DNA of 64,000 bases from Grammothele lineata (taxonomy: Eukaryota; Basidiomycota; Agaricomycetes; Polyporales; Polyporaceae), in the NCBI GenBank assembly GCA_002150815.3, contig NDFF03000400.1:62001-126000 (forward strand), written 5' to 3'. How positions within the stretch are numbered: position 1 is the stretch's first letter; every line of letters begins with the position of its first letter. The notes below the pieces were generated by a model. The model searched no databases. It was given only the letters and a program-made list of their open reading frames with translations, and was not told the DNA's origin. A program made the position numbers and the translations under genes. Shown here piece by piece: positions 35,021 to 49,163 of this stretch.

Positions 35021-38000
35021 CTACCGTTTCTCCTTGACGTAGAAGTGCAACACCAGATAGCTGCACACCGTGAACGTGCCGAAGAAGATGCCGAGCAGTG
35101 CGATGTTTGGCCACCAGAACGACTACGAGCAACTGAGCCCAACGCCCGAATGAAAGCAGAGAGAAACAGACATACCTCAGCCCTGAGACCGAACGTAGAT
35201 AGGATGGCGGCGGCGGGCACGTCGATGTTCACGCCGTACTTTTCCTCGTGGAGTTGGAGGTACCGCAGCTCGTTCACAGCGAGCGCCTCGAACGCGGCGT
35301 GGAAGAACGAGACCGTGTGCAGCCACTGGAACATCTCCGGTACCGACTTGCGGTTGATGAGCAGACCCGTGAACAGCAGGCTGCGTCATTCCCCAACGAA
35401 TCAGTAGCCATTCTTAGATAGAGTGATATGTTGGGGACGTACTTGTACAGCATGACGAGCGTGCCGATGAGGCTCGCGACACTGGTGCTCTCGCACGCGA
35501 TCGAAAGCAGGAGGATGACGCTCGCAGTGGTCAGATTGAAGAGCACGAGCGTGAGCAGGAACTTCCAGAAGATGGAGACCTCAGGCACGAGCCCGATCCA
35601 GCCGTAGATGATACCGCCAAAGACGATGGGAGGGATGATGCGCAGCGGTAGGATGTCGAAGAGGATCTTAGATGCGAAGTACGTGAAGGACGAGTAGTAG
35701 CCGTTCGCACTATAGGTCTTGTCGTGAGTGTCCTACTCTCGGGCGAATAGAAAAGAGGGACGCACCGCTCGCGCATAAATAGGATCCGCTCGCTCGCAAA
35801 GAGGTTCAAACTCGAGAGACACGAGAAACCGAACAGCGAGAGCGTAAAGAAGAACACGCCCAGCCGGTTCTGGAAGCCCGCAATATCGTTCGTGATGTTC
35901 TGGAAGAAAAAACCGCAGATGACTAGCGCATCATCCCCGTCAGCTCCCCAGCCTTTCTGGCAGACACGCAAAGCGACTCTACTCACGAGCAACGACAATC
36001 GCTGAGATGTAATGCGCCGCGAGCAGCGCCGGGTCGCGATACAAGTTCTTGAAAGCCCTCCCGCTCAAAATCCTGAACTGCGTGCCCCAGCTCGCGCGCT
36101 TCCTCCCCCGCGTGATGCTACTCTCGACCGCAACGTCCGGGAGCTCCGTCGACCCGTTGGCCTGTGCGACGGGCTGCGCGGCAGCCTCCGCGATCTCGCG
36201 CTCCAGACCCTGGTAGATCTCGCTCGTCTTGAACGCGTCGATGAGGGCCGCGAGCTTAGGCGGGACGGGGCCGTCCGGCCGCGTGGAGGGCTTGATAGCC
36301 TCGAGCAGGCGCGTTGTCTGTTTACGGATATATGCGGTGGAGGAGTGGATCGAGCTCGCGCGCGTGCGGAGTTCGTGCTCGCTGGGTGCAGTCGGGGAGG
36401 CGGTCGGATCGTCGCGGTACGCCGAGTGAAGGGAGATGGAGGACTGGCGGTTGCTGCGGGCGAGCGCGCGTTCTTCGTCGGCCAGGTTCGTGTCACCGTT
36501 CCCGGCGCCGTTGTCTTCATTCGGAGGGCTATCCAAAGACCGTGGTTCCATCCCCGCCTGCATTGTCAGATCAACTGCGAAGATTCTTCAGTGTCCGGTC
36601 AGATCGACACAGGGCAAGTGACATACTAAGGAAGTCTGCCACGTTGAACCCGAGAGGGCATGGGTGATTGACATCCGCAAGGTAGTCTGTGACCTTGTCC
36701 GCCTCTCCAGAGTAGACGAGCTTGCCGCGGGCGAGCACGATGAGCTGGTCGAAAAGGGAGACGATGTTGCTACGGGGCTGATGAATAGTGAACACGACGG
36801 TGCGGTTGTAGTCGCGAGCTAGCGAAACGAGGCTATCGATAACACTGAGGGCGTTGTATGCGTCCAAACCTACATGGACGTTGAATAATAGTCGCATATG
36901 TTAGATGATTGAGGTACGTACCGCTGGTAGGCTCGTCCAAGAACAAGATCGACGGGCTGGTCACCAATTCGCATGCGATGGACACACGACGCTTCTCACC
37001 ACCGGAAATGGAGCGGTGTCCTAGGCACAACATTGAAGGTCGTTTCCTTCAAAACGAAGTCGTTACTCACCGGAGTCACCGATGCGCGAATCCTTGATGC
37101 CCAAAATGCCCAGTTCGTTCATCGTCTCCAGCGTCCTGTACTTCTTCGCCGCCAAGCTCATCTCCCGCGGTAGCCGAAGAAGCGCCGAGTACAGCACGGT
37201 TTCGTACACCGTCAGAGTGCGCATGAGGGTGTCCTCCTGGTCCACGAATCCGATGACCTTCTTGAAGTCCGCGTCCGCGATCTCACGGCCATTGACGAGC
37301 GTAACCCCACTGACTGAGCCCTTCTTGTTCTTCCTGGCAAGGATATCGAGGAAAGTCGACTTGCCCGCACCGGACGCGCCCATAATCGCGAGCAGCTGCC
37401 CGGGCTTCGCGCTGCCGGAGATGTTGTCGAGGATGGTGCGCCCGCCAAGCGAGTACGAGATGTTTTCGAAGTGGAGCGAGGCAGGTATGTGGTCAGTCAT
37501 GAGCTTCGCGGACTCGTTCTCAGGCAGACGGATGCCGTTGAAGTCGCTCGAGTGTGCGCGGCCCGCATACCAGAGGACTGACAGGAGGTTAGTAAGAGTA
37601 GCTCAGAATGTTTGGGGGTACGCACTCGCGGAGACAGACACTACAACCAAACCGATTCCGGCGGCGCTCAGCGCGAGTAGGGGAGTGTTGTCGGGCCTGG
37701 GCGGAGGCTGCGCGGCACAACTGAGATGCGCACAGCTCAAGGTGGTAGAATAGAACGTACCTCGTATCCCGGGACCTGAGAATAATGCAAACACTCGCCA
37801 CCCTCACACTGCAGTGTGATGTACTTGTCGCCGAAGAATGTCAGGATGAGGTCGTTCATGCCGGGCTCCTCGAATCTGCATCCTTCACCAGTAACGCATG
37901 TGAACGAGGCAGGGCCCTTGATATCCTCCTTCAGGAAGTCGGTGATGTCTATAGTAATTCACTTAGAACCCCTACGGCCATGGAGTTTAAAGACAACGCA

Positions 38001-39025
38001 CCAAGACTGCCGTCTTCTCCGCAGATGAACCGACCCGGTACACACTTGCAGTCGATGTGTTCACATTCGTAGAAAGTGGAGTTCTTGTCGATACCAGGCT
38101 CCGCTCGCGAGGTACAGTCGCTCAACTGACAGTAGAATGATTCAACCTGTGCAGTCCAGAACTGGAAATGGCACATTTCGGTGTCCTTGTCGCAGCTGAA
38201 AGTAACCTCAGGAGGCCGGTCAGGAAGCATGTCCAAGATCTTGCGGTCTGTGAACTGTAAAATAACGCGCCACAACTTGAGCAAGGGCACATACTCGTAA
38301 CTCTACACGCTTGATGATTATTGAATACGGTTTCTCCGCCCTTGTAACACGTCATATTGCCGATCCTATCCGCGTCATCGGGGTCCGTAGGCATTCCGCG
38401 CAGAGGGAAACCAACGCATGCGTCGTCGGTCTTGCACACTACAGAAAATTAGGAGGAGAGGTACGAAACCCAACCAAAGGCTTGGCTCACCATTGCAGTT
38501 GACACCACCCCAACCATCCTTACATTCGCACTGTTTTCCCTCTTCCCGTTGTCTACGTTGGTCTCCGTCCGCAAGCGAGTCACATTCTACCAAGAGTCAG
38601 CGAAGGCCGTAGAAAGTGCATCGGACAAACATACGCGGCGTGAGACAGTCTATTCCGGCCCAGCCTGGGGGACACTTGCACTGCCCGTCGAACTTGGAAC
38701 ACTCTCCGAAATTGCCGCACGTGAAGGCATCCAACTGGCAGTTGAAACAAGGGGGACACCGTTCTATGTACAAGCGATACTTGAGCAAGCACGTCGCATT
38801 GAAAATGCACGCGATACATACCGGGCCTACTCGCTATAACTTCCAAAGGCTAGACACCCAGGAGTCAGGTATGAACGCCATGCTAGGTCGTGTAAGACTC
38901 ACAGATAGCGAAACCTGATTGTCCAAGGAATATCTAGACGACACATTTCTGGCTCCGTGCACTCCCAGCCCCAATACAAGACAGAGGGAGAGAGGGAGAA
39001 GCCACCGAGATGAGCCCGAGAGCAT
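35021..39025 (-). CDS. ADP1: ABCG-subfamily half transporter with EGF-like N-terminus, ADP1-like
   Basis: Fifteen exons join in phase (first 39025-38903, nucleotide-binding core 37577-36627, last 35122-35021), giving 1081 residues. A signal peptide ([16 protein letters not shown]) is followed by a Cys-rich luminal part with EGF-like units ([25 protein letters not shown] and [12 protein letters not shown]). The first membrane span is [19 protein letters not shown]. The ABC domain has Walker [10 protein letters not shown], signature ISGGEKRR, Walker [11 protein letters not shown] and the H-loop in FTIHQPRS. A disordered linker of about 150 residues precedes an ABC2-type membrane domain ([44 protein letters not shown]) ending YVKEKR. 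This order matches yeast ADP1; the substrate is unknown. It is head-to-head with the UPF0014 gene. Confidence 0.93.
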
Positions 39026-39496
39026 GGTGGAGGTCGCGAGAGAAGGCTCGGGCTTCTCCCAGCGCGTGTGGGAATGCAGAGAATACTAGGACAGCGGGCA
39101 CAGTCGAGGTTGGAGATAGCAACCGTGCGCAAGCGAAGCTGGGAGAGCCGGCGTGATGGTGGGGAGAGCCAAGGAGAGCGTGAACGTTGAGCGGGCGCGC
39201 CAGAGTACTCGCTGTCGTGGACGACGCGCACAGTCGACCGGGTGACGAGCACGGCCCTGACATGCCCCGATCCGGAGGCACGGGATCTCGATCCAAGCCC
39301 TCTGGGGTAGCAGATTAGATAGACGCCCTGCCCTTGTCCCATGAAGTCATGGCGGTTCCGAGTTGAAAGTTCCTCAGGCGTATCACAGGCGTCCAATGCC
39401 TTCTGTCGTCTCTCCAGCTTCCCTCCCTCTCGTCCTCCTGGAATCGCGTCTCTTCGGCATAAAATAGAGCAGTACTAGAGCGTTATCACAGCGGCC
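39026..39496. promoter_or_regulatory. Bidirectional promoter (ABC transporter / UPF0014)
   Basis: 471 bp separate the two start codons. A TATA-like ATAAAATA lies at 39459-39466, 31 bp before the plus-strand ATG. The minus-strand side is GC-rich without a TATA-like element. Shared control is possible but cannot be shown from sequence. Confidence 0.45.
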
Positions 39497-40723
39497 ATGG
39501 ACCCAGGGACCGACCCCTCTGGCACGACTCACCTCTCCTGGGCAAACGTCGGGCTCGCGTTCGCCTTCATCCTCTTCGATGGTGTCGTTTCAACTACCTT
39601 CGGGCTAGGTGTTGGAAGCTCCCTTATCACGGCAGCGGTGCGCTGTGTTGTACAGCTCAGTGTCGTTGCCCTCATCCTTCGTCAAGTTTTCGAGACAAAT
39701 AACCCATGGGCCGTCGCGGGCATGGCCTGTCTGCTCAACTTAATGGGTACGATGGAAACCGGTGAGTACTCTTGTCAGCTCTCCCGTCTTTATACGATCA
39801 CTCATGGATGAGACAAGTCGTAAACAAGTCCAAGAAGCGATATGATTATATGGTAAGAGCCCTCGATAGAGCATTTATGTCCAGCTACGAATATCTCCAC
39901 CAGTTCCCCTCGGTCCTCTTTGGAATGTTGGGTTCCACAATCCCTGTGTCTATCCTCGGAATCCGGTATGCGATGAGCGTAGAACCCTTTTGGAAGCCGG
40001 ACCAATACAGTGAGTTCTTCCCTCCTATGCGCCAACGCTTCTCATGACGTTGGCACAGTCCCCATCGTCGGCATGCTCTGTGGTAGCACAATCTCTGGAA
40101 TAGTCGTCTCTGTCACGTATGTCCTTAAGGAGATCTAGTACGTTGCCCTCCCATGATATTCCATGAGTTTATAACCCTCCAGCCCTTTTCAGTGACAACC
40201 GAGACAAAGTTGAAATGTATCTCGCCTTCGGTGCCTCCCGCTTCGAGGCGTGCAAACCCATCGCCCGTGACGCTCTTCGCCTCGCACTCACCCCCAACAT
40301 TAACCAGATGAGGTCCGCTCCGCGCCCATTCCCGTCAAAATCCCTCTGACACCTACCCGTAGTGTGATTGGGATCATCGCTATCCCAGGCATGATGACCG
40401 GTGCCATCCTCGGCGGGTCCTCCGTCGAGCAAGCCGCGCGACTGCAGATGGTTATCATGTTCATGATTTCCTCCTCCACCGCGCTCTCCTCAATTGTCAC
40501 TACCATCCTCGCACTCGGAGTTGTCGTTGACACCGAACACCGCGTGCGCACGGATCGCATTGACACTCGACCGCACGCGGTGTGGCGTGCGAGGTCGTGG
40601 CTCGTCCAGAAGGTCGTGAATGGTGTGAAAGACGTTGCGTCAGCCTCTGTCAAGGGCATCAAGAGGTTAGCAGGGGCAAGGGTGGAGGAGAATGGTGCCG
40701 AGAGGGAGAGGTTACTAGGGTGA
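39497..40723 (+). CDS. UPF0014 family membrane protein (FetB / ALS3-like permease)
   Basis: Six exons join in phase (39497-39761, 39818-39852, 39904-40009, 40059-40137, 40193-40312, 40363-40723), giving 321 residues. About seven hydrophobic segments are visible, among them VGLAFAFILFDGVVSTTFGLG, IPVSILGIRYAM, IVGMLCGSTISGIVVSVTYVL and IGIIAIPGMMTGAILGG. The conserved loop YLAFGASRFEACKPIARDALRLALTPNINQM and the IPGMMTGAILGGSSVEQAARLQ block are diagnostic of UPF0014. Known members are bacterial FetB, the permease partner of the ATPase FetA in iron export, and plant ALS3, a UDP-glucose/aluminium-tolerance transporter subunit. Such proteins need a separate ATPase. The C-terminal 50 residues are basic and cytosolic. 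Substrate in fungi is unknown. Confidence 0.93.
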
Positions 40724-41666
40724 CCCAGGACGACCCCTATACTACGGTACTTCCAGCTTCCCTGTTACGTCCAGTCGCCAGTCTGACATCAATATTTTGT
40801 GGACTTCTGACTGTGTTTCTCAGGTGACTATGGTGTCTCGTCGGAGTAACGGGTGGATCTCAACATGAAGAAATCTTCGCGTTGTGTGCAGCTGAATCCA
40901 TCCGTTCGATTGCAGACTTTCAGCCATATAGTTGACGGCTTTCCTCTCGTTTCGATTTTCCGCCAACAGTAAATCCGCCTTCGCATGACATACCTCTATG
41001 ACACTCATCGTTCCATCCGACGCGCAGCAGTGGGATCCGTTTAGTCACCACTATTCCGTTTCGCCAAACACTGAGCCGGGAGAAGCAGCCCCACTTACGT
41101 ACGTCGGCCTCAGAAATCCCACCAGTCTTCTATCTCATAATGCATAGGGTCGGTAACCCCAACTCCTTATGCATTATGAGGCATTATGCACTACGATATG
41201 GCACCCCGGCGGGCAATGACGGGTGCCGCTCCGCCTCAGCCTATGCATTATGAGATAGAAGACTGTATGAGGACTCGGACGTTGCATCTCTGACTTGGAG
41301 GGTAAACAGATCCCGTGAGACGCCGTGAGACGGTTAACGTCTCGGTTAACTTCTCCTGTGGGAGAACGCTGTGTCATTCCGAAGTCGATGGAGGCCGATG
41401 TCGTCGCAACTACTAATCCTGCTGTGTCCAGGTCTGCCAGGATTCCCATCTTGGTGACAATAGGCCAGACGGATTTGCACAACGGCTACACCTCTCAATG
41501 GCTTCTCGCTTTCTAAAGCTCGCGGAAAATCGTAACCACCGCCTTGCGTCGTTCGAGAGGGCGCTCAAACGGGCTCGTTGGCCCCTCCTCAGTTCACTTA
41601 AAAAGAGTCGACGCTCACATAGATGTCACTATCATCCTCTCTTCATACCACCAGGTTCACTTCCAC
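40724..41666. other. Intergenic region with an inverted-repeat element
   Basis: Nearly 1 kb without a gene. It contains the perfect 26-bp inverted repeat listed separately. A CTTAAAAAG motif near 41597 is a possible TATA-like element about 70 bp before the monooxygenase ATG. Confidence 0.5.
41123..41265. repeat. Perfect 26-bp inverted repeat, 91-bp loop (MITE-like)
   Basis: The left arm at 41123-41148 starts CAGTCTTCTATCTCATAATG and the right arm at 41240-41265 is its exact reverse complement. The loop contains a third partial copy (TTATGCATTATGAGGCATTATGCA, about 41167-41190). No clear target-site duplication flanks the arms. It is compatible with a tiny foldback/MITE element or a strong hairpin. 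Confidence 0.85.
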
Positions 41667-44397
<2,731 letters not shown>

Positions 44398-45351
44398 ACT
44401 TGTGTATGCGGACTTGGACCTTCTGAATATTTGAACAAGACTCATGTCATGGAGAATCATTGATGCCGTGATCATCGATATCTCGCGGGTCCATGACCAG
44501 GGGGGCGTCGCATTTCAGTTCTTCGTCGGCGGGTTCCGAGCGATGGACCCGGCTGAGGGTGACATCCAAGATCGCATTGAATACAAACAACATTCACAAT
44601 GCAGGGGTGTGCTTTCGGGGTCTTCAGATCACTGCAATAGTTCCTCATGAGACAGCTGCTGCCTGAATAGACTCTGACAGAACTGGGTATCAGGGGACGT
44701 TGAACGGTACGGTGACTATTTGCGCTATACGGTTGATATTTTGGGAGGAACCTGCAGAAAACGCTTAGTTCTGTCAGACGAGGCTGTGGGCTGGTTGTAG
44801 TACAAAGCTGCTAACGCGTTGACGCCCGATACCGCAGCAATTGGCTAGGTAGTGTGCGCGCTTGACGTCACCGGACTTTTTCAACGACTTTCAAGTTGTC
44901 CCTTCGGACTGGCACCTTGAGCGATCGCGAGTTTCCGCTTGCAGCCATAATATCTGTACGGTAGCAAGCATCTATTTCGGGAGAAGCCGAGACGTTCCTC
45001 ATGGCAGTATATCCCGCACGAGTGTCTATGACCGTGTATGCAAAACGCAGCGGGCGCGCGACTCGAGTTTAGACGCGCGGTCCGCGCGAGTCCGCGCCGC
45101 AAGATCATTAAACTTGGGCGACGACCGAGACGAGTCATTCGGAGCCCGATCCTCACTTCCGGCCGTTATACTGCTCACTGTCCTTGTTTCAATACGCTAC
45201 AGTCTCCTCTTATCAACGCTTGCGTCTAAAGCGCGGCAGAGAGCAACCTATCAAATCTCAGGAGGTAAGATGTGATATGGATAAGTGTCAAAGCCCAGTG
45301 CATCCTGACTTGTAATTCTCTTTTACTTAGGGATTTTGTGATTAGCACAAA
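44398..45351. other. Intergenic region, nothing recognised
   Basis: 950 bp between the monooxygenase and the aminotransferase. No frame has coding character. A short direct repeat of TCTGTCAGA/TCTGACAGAAC type occurs near 44668-44780 (TCTGACAGAACT and its inverse AGTTCTGTCAGA), an inverted pair about 90 bp apart. Confidence 0.45.
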
Positions 45352-47133
45352 ATGGTCCAAAGCCTTCCCTCGGAGTATTACTCCAAGTTCCTCTCTGAGC
45401 TTGCCAAAGAGCGCAAGCCCAGCCCCAGTAAGCTGATATGCCATGTACCCAACAGCAACTGACGTACTTATTTTCATCCTCCAGTTCGCGGGCTTTACCC
45501 GCTCGAAGCGCGCCCGGGCATGATCTCCCTCCTCGCGGGCAAGCCCAACTCGAGCACCTTCCCGCTCACCTCCATCACTGTCCGTTCTCGCTCGCCGGCG
45601 GACCCAGCCGCGCCCGAGACTGCAACGGAGATCAGTGGCGCCGCACTCGCGGAGGGCCTACAGTACGGGCCCACCGCTGGTCTCCCAGGCCTCCTCAAGT
45701 GGGCGTACGGCCTCCAAGAGCGTCAGCATGGGCGTGCGCAAGGAGAGAGCTGGCGAATGTCCATCGGCTCAGGATCGCAGGACCTCATCCACAAAGTAGG
45801 TAGCTGGTGCGCGGCAGGTTACAAGTATTCATTTGTACATACACGATCTTAGGCGATCCTCGCTCTCGTCAACCCAGGCGACGCCGTCCTAGTCGAGTCC
45901 CCGGTATATGCGTGAGTAGGCTCATTCTACCCACAGGCTTGCTGAGGCTGACAGTGAGAGAATTTTGCAGCGGTATCCTTCCGACATTTGAGTCTTTGCA
46001 TTGCGAGTTTGTCAGTAAGTAGGAAGTTGATGCTACTGCGACGCAAAGTCGGATGTACGCGCTTGCCGGCTCACGTCCACCTTAGCCATCCCTACCGACT
46101 CTCAGGGCATTGACTCGGGTGCGCTTCGCAAAACGCTCGAAAACTGGCCTGCGTCCAAGCCTAAGCCTAAAGTGCTCTATACCGTCCCCGTACGCACCCC
46201 TGCTCCTTCACTCGCGTCCGTGCTCACACCCAGTCCCGCATCTGCCCAGTACGGCGGTAACCCAACGGGAATGACCGCCTCCGAGATCCGGCGGCGCGAG
46301 GTCCTCGAGCTCGCGCGCGCGCACGACTTCCTTATTCTCGAGGACGACCCGTACTACTACCTCTACTTCGGCGCCGCCGCGCGCCCGCCGTCGTACTTCG
46401 CCCTCGAGCCCCAGGTGCTACCCGAGGTGGGCCGCGTGCTCCGCTTCGACTCGCTCTCCAAGATCCTGTCTTCGGGAATCCGCATCGGCTTCATGTGCGC
46501 GCCCGAGGCGGTCATGAACGTCGTCGATATGCATGTATGTCTTCTCTCCTCTCTTTCTCCGTCGCTCGTGGGTGCGCTAGATTGAGAGCCCGAGACTGAC
46601 GATGGACTGGGGGGCGCAGACGGCGGTGGCGAGCCTGCAGACGCCGTCGCTCACGCAGACGATCGCCCTCGCGCTGCTCGATTCGTGGGGGTACGACGCC
46701 TTCGTGACGCACACGCTCGCCGTGTCACAGTTCTACAAGGGTAAGCGCGACGTGTTCGAGGGCCACATGAAGAAGCATCTCGATGGGCTCGCACAGTGGG
46801 ACACGCCTGAGGCGGGCATGTTCTTCTGGTAGGTTGGGTTGCACGTTCCACTGAAGTAGCCCCACTGACCAGAATGTGAACCATTTTGGCAGGTTCAAAC
46901 TGCTCTTGAAGGAGCCTGGAACGGAAGGCGGGGAAGAGGAAGACTCGGAGCACACCATTCGCAACAAGGCTGTGGAGAAAGGCGTTCTGGCCCTGCCCGG
47001 GACGGTCTTCCTGCCCGACGGCGGCAAGACGGCATACGTCCGCGCCTCGTTCAGTCTTCTTGAGGAGTCAGAGGTGGAAGAGGCTATCAAGCGTCTTCGT
47101 GCCGTCGTATTGGAGGCGCGCAGGTCTTCTTGA
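45352..47133 (+). CDS. PLP-dependent aminotransferase, aromatic/kynurenine type (Aro8-like)
   Basis: Class I fold-type I aminotransferase. Exons from ATG 45352 splice in phase to the stop at 47133. Marks: RGLYPLEARPGMISLLAGKPN, LQYGPTAGLPGLL, SIGSGSQDLIHKA, NPGDAVLVESPVY, YGGNPTGM, the aspartate region ILEDDPYYYL, and SLSKILSSGIRIGF with the Schiff-base lysine (codon 46460-46462), then TPEAGMFFW. The order and spacing fit 2-aminoadipate/aromatic aminotransferases (yeast Aro8, human KAT II). It would move the amino group of Trp, Tyr, Phe, kynurenine or aminoadipate to 2-oxoglutarate; the exact substrate is not decidable here. It is convergent with COQ4, only 69 bp between stops. Confidence 0.92.
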
Positions 47134-47202
47134 GGGGCCGGGCTGAGGCTAACGCGGAAAAGGCAGAACCTAGCAATTGTGTGATCAGAGATAGGAACCA
47201 AA

Positions 47203-48481
47203 CTACGACGCCTGCTGCTCCGATGGCATCGCCTGCGCTTGCGCTTGAGCCTTTGGCTTCCGCCACCACATTGGCACGGGCGGGTCCCACACCCCCAGCT
47301 CGCGCTTCATCTCCTCCACATCCTGCTCCCAGCGATTCTCCCAGTACACCGTGATCAGGCTCTGCGCGGAGCTGCCGCACTTGACGGCCCATGGGACATA
47401 GTCGCGGAAGAGGCGCTCGCGCTTGGCGTGTGTGAGACGGAGGTGGCCGAACGCCGCGGCGAGGCCAGCCATAGGGAGCCCAAGGTTTGCGAACTCGAAG
47501 AACTTGACGGCGAGCTCGGCCTCGACGTGCACAGGCATGTTGAGTAAGCAGTGGTAAAAGTCATGGCATTCGCGGTAGCGCTGCATGACGTACGCGAGCT
47601 CGGGATCGTCGACGTAGTGCACCTGTGGACGTGTTCAGCAGCGCGGCTACACGTACCGGCGGGGAAGGAGAAGGGGGCGTGAAAGGGGGCATCTCCACAG
47701 CCGGCAGAAGCGAACTTCTGTGGTAAGTCGGAGTGCGCTTAGTCCATTCGGGAAGAAGTTCCGTGCAAAGAGTGAAAAGCGCATTCGAGAACCTGCATGA
47801 CGTCGCGCGCGCGTAGATGGTGGTCTACCGGACCAACGAATAGCATGGCCGACATCCTCCTGTCACATATCCCAGGCGCGATATGATTGAGGGATTGATA
47901 GGACACATTGGGCACGAACTTGACGTAGAAGCTACGAAAACACGGGTCGACGTACCGGTTCTCGTGTGTCTGGCGTGACATTGCATCGTTCCAGCCAAGT
48001 GATGTACGTGCGTCCGAAGGTACCTTCCGGAAGCTGCGCGAGTTTGTTCAGGTCTACTGTTTGCGTGTTCATCCTGGGGCGCTCCTTGAGTATCTGACGT
48101 CCCTCTGCGCTCTCAAGCATGTGGTCGCGTAGGCGAGGGAGCACGGGCCCAGAAGTGAGGTCTCCGAGCGCGGCGACCATATCTGGAGAACTGGAGCGTC
48201 ACGACTCGGCTTCGGGACCGGAGCGCGGAGACAAACGCACCGTGTCTGTATGGGTCTGCAAGAGACATGACGGCGGATCCTATAGTCAAGATACCGGTTT
48301 GGAGCCAGTTGAGCGGGATGTGACCGTCATATGCCGGTTGTGTGTTGACGGAACGCGTCTGGGGTCGCGCGTGAGACCGTGCTTGCACTGGGACGAGCAC
48401 GGCAGAGAGCCGCGCCGGTCGGCGTGCGACACGAAGCGAAGCAGAAACGAGAGACATGGAGACGCGCTGTAGCGAGAGCAA
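47203..48481 (-). CDS. COQ4: Ubiquinone biosynthesis protein COQ4, mitochondrial
   Basis: Part of the mitochondrial CoQ synthome, acting in decarboxylation/hydroxylation of the ring. Three exons join in phase (48481-48241, 48182-47956, 47622-47203), giving 295 residues. The N-terminus (MLSLQRVSMSLVSASLRVARRP) is a basic amphipathic presequence; in-frame Met codons allow a start at 48457. The body follows family order: HIPLNWLQTGILTIGSAVMSL, DMVAALGDLTSGP, FGRTYITWL, and the metal motif HDFYHCLLNMPVHVEAE (HDxxHx11E) all present. It continues LAVKFFEFANLGLPMAGLAAAFGHLRL and ends with a Gln/Ala tail. The second intron is 333 nt, six times longer than neighbours. Confidence 0.96.
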
Positions 48482-49163
48482 TGGATGTTGAGAACGGAGG
48501 AGACGAAACCAGTCGGAGCGTCGAGGCTCAGGCTTGCGCAGTGCGGGGCTCGGCCGGGCCGCGTCTGTGGCGCAGCTGGGCGCTTGTTGCTCGTCCGCGC
48601 GAGGCAGAGACGCTGGCGACTACGTGGTTCGCCAACAACGGCCACATCCCAGTGGCCCAGGGCGCAACTTGCAAGGCCGCAGATCTGCGCTGCTGATTTT
48701 GTACGTCGTGAACAATATCCGGGATTCCTCATGCGCTGCGCTTCTGCTGTGGTCAGGCATCTCGCGGGCCGGCGACGAACGCCGCCAATCGTCAGTGGTA
48801 CTGCCCTGCAAGACTGATTAGGGCCACGGAGGAAGCCCAGCCGCGCGCCTGGTTCGCCCAGATCGATGCTCCTCGCGACCCCTGCCTGGGCATTCTCCCC
48901 CACACCGACGTCTCTTCCGCGCCGACTGGGCCCTAGATGTCCGCCAAAGTTGCAGTTCCCCTGCCAGTATCAACAACAGAACCCCCGAAGGGCCACACAG
49001 TCCCGCTCCGGCCACACCGCTTGCCCTGCCGCCCCGCGCGCCCGCAGACCGATCCCTCTTCGCGCTTTCGGCTCCTTCTCCCGCCTCCGGCCACATAAAA
49101 CACTCTGCGCCCGCCTTGGACTGCGATGCTGCCGTTCACTCAACTCTCCCTCCCCCCACCACC
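48482..49163. promoter_or_regulatory. Divergent promoter region (COQ4 / zinc-finger gene)
   Basis: 680 bp without a supported gene. Frames are open on both strands because of GC-richness but are compositionally biased (Arg/Ala/Gly). ACATAAAAC near 49091 is a TATA-like element about 70 bp before the plus-strand ATG. Confidence 0.4.
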
